8,202 bases of DNA, taken from positions 1 to 8,202 of the forward strand of contig JABMOP010000433.1 of NCBI GenBank assembly GCA_013204125.1, given 5' to 3'. This DNA comes from Rhodospirillales bacterium (GTDB lineage Bacteria > Pseudomonadota > Alphaproteobacteria > Rhodospirillales > UBA2165). The notes under the pieces are model-generated. The model made no database searches and was not told where the DNA came from. It was given only the letters and a program-made list of their open reading frames with translations. Positions 6,780 to 8,202 of the stretch are shown one piece after another. Position numbers and translations under genes: made by a program. Each line of letters opens with the position of its first letter. The stretch's first letter is position 1.

Positions 6780-6808
6780 AGAATACTAACGGGAATAGGC
6801 GCGTTCAA
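6780..6808 (-). promoter_or_regulatory. Likely sigma70-type promoter of the lipoprotein protease gene
   Basis: On the - strand, TTGAAC (6803-6808) and TATTCT (6780-6785) each match the consensus at four of six positions, including the most conserved bases, with an ideal 17-base spacer. The predicted transcript starts near 6773, about 25 bases before the ATG at 6748 and only about 7 before the ATG at 6766. This supports the 6748 start and excludes the TTG at 6811, which would lie upstream of the promoter. No strong ribosome binding site is seen before 6748. Confidence 0.5.
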
Positions 6809-6899
6809 CAATTTACGGGCGAATTAGCTAGCCGGGGTAGTGCCAACTTGCTACAAAGACGCGCGAATTTCAGACATTTAGTTTAAATTGCAAACCATC

Positions 6900-6903
6900 G
6901 GAG
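6900..6903 (+). promoter_or_regulatory. hisB: Ribosome binding site deciding the hisB start
   Basis: GGAG lies 8 bases before the ATG at 6912. It selects this ATG over the in-frame TTG at 6888, which has no comparable upstream signal and would add eight residues not typical of the family. No convincing hisB promoter boxes were recognised in the AT-rich stretch before it. Confidence 0.75.
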
Positions 6904-6911
6904 TTAGTCCC

Positions 6912-7511
6912 ATGCGCCAAGCGAGCGTGGAGCGGAACACAAAGGAAACGCGCATCTCAGCCGCCGTCAATTTGGACGGCAGCGGTCTTTATGATGTGTC
7001 CACAGGGATCGGGTTTCTCGATCACATGCTGGAACAATTGTCCCGGCACAGCCTGATCGATCTGACCGTCAAAGCCGATGGCGATTTGCACATTGATTTC
7101 CACCACACCACCGAAGACACCGGCATTGCCATCGGCCAGGCGGTAAAAGAAGCGCTCGGCGACCGCGCCGGCATTGTTCGTTATGGCTCCGCCCTGGTGC
7201 CGCTGGACGAGGCGTTAAGCCGTGTCGTCGTTGATTGCTCGAACCGGCCTTATTTGGCGTGGCGGGTTAATTTCACCGCGCCGAAAGTGGGCGAAATGGA
7301 TACCGAATTGTTCCACGAATGGTTCCGCGCCTTCGCGCAAGCTGCCGGGTTGACCCTGCATGTGGAAACCGTCTACGGCGAGAATTCGCATCATATGGCC
7401 GAATCCATGTTCAAAGGCTTGGCGCGCGCGCTTCGCCAGGCGGTTGCGATCGACGAACGCGCGCCCGGATCGGTGCCGTCCACCAAAGGCGTTTTGTCCG
7501 ACGCGGGCTGA
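6912..7511 (+). CDS. hisB: Imidazoleglycerol-phosphate dehydratase (HisB)
   Basis: This 199-residue enzyme catalyses dehydration of imidazole glycerol phosphate to imidazole acetol phosphate in histidine biosynthesis, in the cytoplasm with bound manganese. It is the monofunctional form without the HisB-N phosphatase domain, and of normal length. Signatures are GIGFLDHML at 32-40, DFHHTTED at 62-69, DTELFHEWFRAFA at 130-142, and GENSHHMAESMFK at 156-168, supplying the His/Glu metal ligands of both repeats, plus STKGVL at 190-195. The gene is first in a his run with DUF2628 and hisH and is divergent from the lipoprotein protease. In many alphaproteobacteria hisB lies directly beside hslV; here the protease gene lies between them. 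Confidence 0.98.
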   Translation: MRQASVERNTKETRISAAVNLDGSGLYDVSTGIGFLDHMLEQLSRHSLIDLTVKADGDLHIDFHHTTEDTGIAIGQAVKEALGDRAGIVRYGSALVPLDEALSRVVVDCSNRPYLAWRVNFTAPKVGEMDTELFHEWFRAFAQAAGLTLHVETVYGENSHHMAESMFKGLARALRQAVAIDERAPGSVPSTKGVLSDAG

Positions 7512-7534
7512 CCGGCAAACGTACAGATATTTAC

Positions 7535-7540
7535 GAAAGG
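7535..7540 (+). promoter_or_regulatory. Ribosome binding site deciding the GTG start of the DUF2628 gene
   Basis: GAAAGG lies 9 bases upstream of the GTG at 7550. There is no nearby ATG in this frame, and the protein encoded from the GTG begins with RIYTV, the usual beginning of this family, so the non-ATG start is well supported. Confidence 0.65.
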
Positions 7541-7549
7541 CGTTTACCG

Positions 7550-7933
7550 GTGCGCATTTACACCGTCTTCACCCCGTCCATCGGGCAGGGGAGCGACCCC
7601 ATCACCGGGGCCGTGGCGGTCAAGGAAGGATTTTCCTGGCCGGCCTTTCTGATATCTCCGCTTTGGGCGCTGTGGCACCGCTTGTGGCTGGCCGCAATTT
7701 TGTTTGCCGGCGCGCAAATTTTTCTCGGCTGGATTTTGGGCCGGTTTGGCGCTGATCAGCCGGTGATGGCGACCGCATCAATCGGCTTGGCGGTTCTCAT
7801 CGGCTGGACCGCAAATGATTTCCGCCGTGCCAAACTGCGCCGCCGGGGTCTTGGGAATGAGACGCCGGTTATTGCCGGGTCCGGCGAAGCTGCGGTGCGC
7901 CGCCTGTTCGAAGCGCAGGAGGCCAACCGATGA
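7550..7933 (+). CDS. DUF2628 family small membrane protein
   Basis: This is a 127-residue protein read from a GTG start. It opens with RIYTVFTPS, then VKEGFSWPAFLISPLWALWHRLW at 24-46, the signature of DUF2628. Hydrophobic stretches at about 30-64 (probably two close segments around the His-Arg-Leu-Trp turn) and 70-88 suggest an inner-membrane protein with a basic cytoplasmic tail (FRRAKLRRRG at 91-100). It lies 38 bases after hisB and its stop overlaps the hisH start (ATGA). A DUF2628 gene between hisB and hisH is, as I recall, common in alphaproteobacteria. No role in histidine synthesis has been shown to my knowledge; the link may be only co-expression. The family call is good, the function unknown. 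Confidence 0.85.
   Translation: MRIYTVFTPSIGQGSDPITGAVAVKEGFSWPAFLISPLWALWHRLWLAAILFAGAQIFLGWILGRFGADQPVMATASIGLAVLIGWTANDFRRAKLRRRGLGNETPVIAGSGEAAVRRLFEAQEANR
7917..7922 (+). promoter_or_regulatory. hisH: Strong ribosome binding site of hisH
   Basis: AGGAGG, a perfect Shine-Dalgarno core, lies 7 bases before the hisH ATG at 7930, inside the end of the DUF2628 gene. It is the strongest such site in the window and suggests that hisH can be initiated independently of coupling. Confidence 0.8.
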
Positions 7934-8202
7934 AGACCGTCATTATCGATTACGGTTCGGGCAATTTGCGTTCGGCGGAAAAGGCGACGATGCGGGCTGC
8001 GGAAGGCCTAGGCGGCGGCGAAGTAATTGTCAGCAACGATCCAATCGAGTTGGCATCGGCGAGCCACATCATCCTGCCCGGCGTCGGCGCATTTCGAGAT
8101 TGCCGCCAAGGATTGGACGCTGTGAACGGCATGGTGGAAGCGCTTACTCAACACGTGATTGAGGACGGCAAACCCTTTCTCGGCATTTGCGTCGGCATGC
8201 AA
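7930..8202 (+). CDS. hisH: Imidazole glycerol phosphate synthase glutaminase subunit HisH, 3' truncated by window edge
   Basis: The first 91 residues are present of a protein usually about 205-215 long. HisH is a class I glutamine amidotransferase that hydrolyses glutamine and passes ammonia to HisF, making imidazole glycerol phosphate and AICAR. The sequence begins MKTVIIDYGSGNLRSAEKA, followed by VSNDP at 34-38 and HIILPGVGAF at 46-55, and ends at GKPFLGICVGMQ. The nucleophile Cys87 of the G-I-C-x-G-M-Q elbow is the last conserved element before the edge; the catalytic His and Glu lie beyond it. The start overlaps the DUF2628 stop (ATGA). There is no in-frame stop in the window, so the gene runs out of it. 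Confidence 0.97.
   Translation, partial: MKTVIIDYGSGNLRSAEKATMRAAEGLGGGEVIVSNDPIELASASHIILPGVGAFRDCRQGLDAVNGMVEALTQHVIEDGKPFLGICVGMQ

Noticed and set aside
5292..6798. A 12-base identical sequence (TAACGGGAATAG) on the - strand at 5292-5303 and on the + strand at 6787-6798, upstream of both hslV and the protease gene.
   Set aside because: In a window of this size a few exact 12-base matches are expected by chance, and the two copies have opposite orientation relative to their genes.
6749..6811. Longer protease start at TTG 6811 or ATG 6766.
   Set aside because: These place extra residues before the signal peptide. The TTG lies upstream of the likely promoter, and the ATG at 6766 would leave almost no leader.
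6888..6911. hisB start at TTG 6888.
   Set aside because: It has no ribosome binding site, whereas ATG 6912 has GGAG 8 bases upstream and gives the usual HisB length.
1..8202. tRNA or rRNA genes, CRISPR repeats, insertion sequences, toxin-antitoxin or phage-defence genes.
   Set aside because: I looked on both strands and found no repeat arrays, transposase motifs, RNA gene signatures or defence domains.

Overview
The window looks like a chromosomal piece of an alphaproteobacterium, probably a Rhodospirillales-type or related environmental lineage. The basis is the gene order (smr / XRE regulator / hslU-hslV next to hisB / DUF2628 / hisH, which I recall as typical of alphaproteobacteria), an HslV with a short N-terminal pro-sequence, and moderately high GC. 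No RNA genes, insertion sequences, CRISPR arrays or prophage genes were seen. The genus cannot be named from this sequence alone.

Left part (1-3404, + strand): the end of lutA (lldE), then lutB, lutC, an Smr-domain protein and a small XRE-type DNA-binding protein. All are on one strand, and each stop overlaps the next start (three ATGA overlaps and one 8-base overlap), so this is almost certainly one translationally coupled operon. LutABC is the iron-sulfur L-lactate oxidation complex. The last two genes normally belong to the hslUV neighbourhood.

Middle (3419-6748, - strand): hslU and hslV (ATGA overlap) encode the ATP-dependent HslVU protease. They meet the lut operon tail to tail with only 14 bases between the stops. 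The hslV leader carries a strong 10-bp hairpin. Upstream of hslV, on the same strand, lies a 450-residue lipoprotein with an unrecognised N-terminal domain and a C-terminal trypsin-like protease domain. It is locally poorer in GC than its neighbours and splits the usual hslV/hisB neighbourhood.

Right part (6912-8202, + strand): hisB, a DUF2628 membrane protein and the start of hisH, which is cut by the window edge at its catalytic cysteine. This is the head of a histidine biosynthesis operon, divergent from the protease gene. The 163 bases between the two start codons hold a good sigma70-like promoter for the protease and a clear ribosome binding site for hisB.

Most of the window is conserved housekeeping sequence. 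The items most worth a second look are the two-domain lipoprotein protease, the hslV leader hairpin, and the coupling of smr and the XRE gene to the lactate operon. I do not see convincing evidence of a wholly new multi-gene system.
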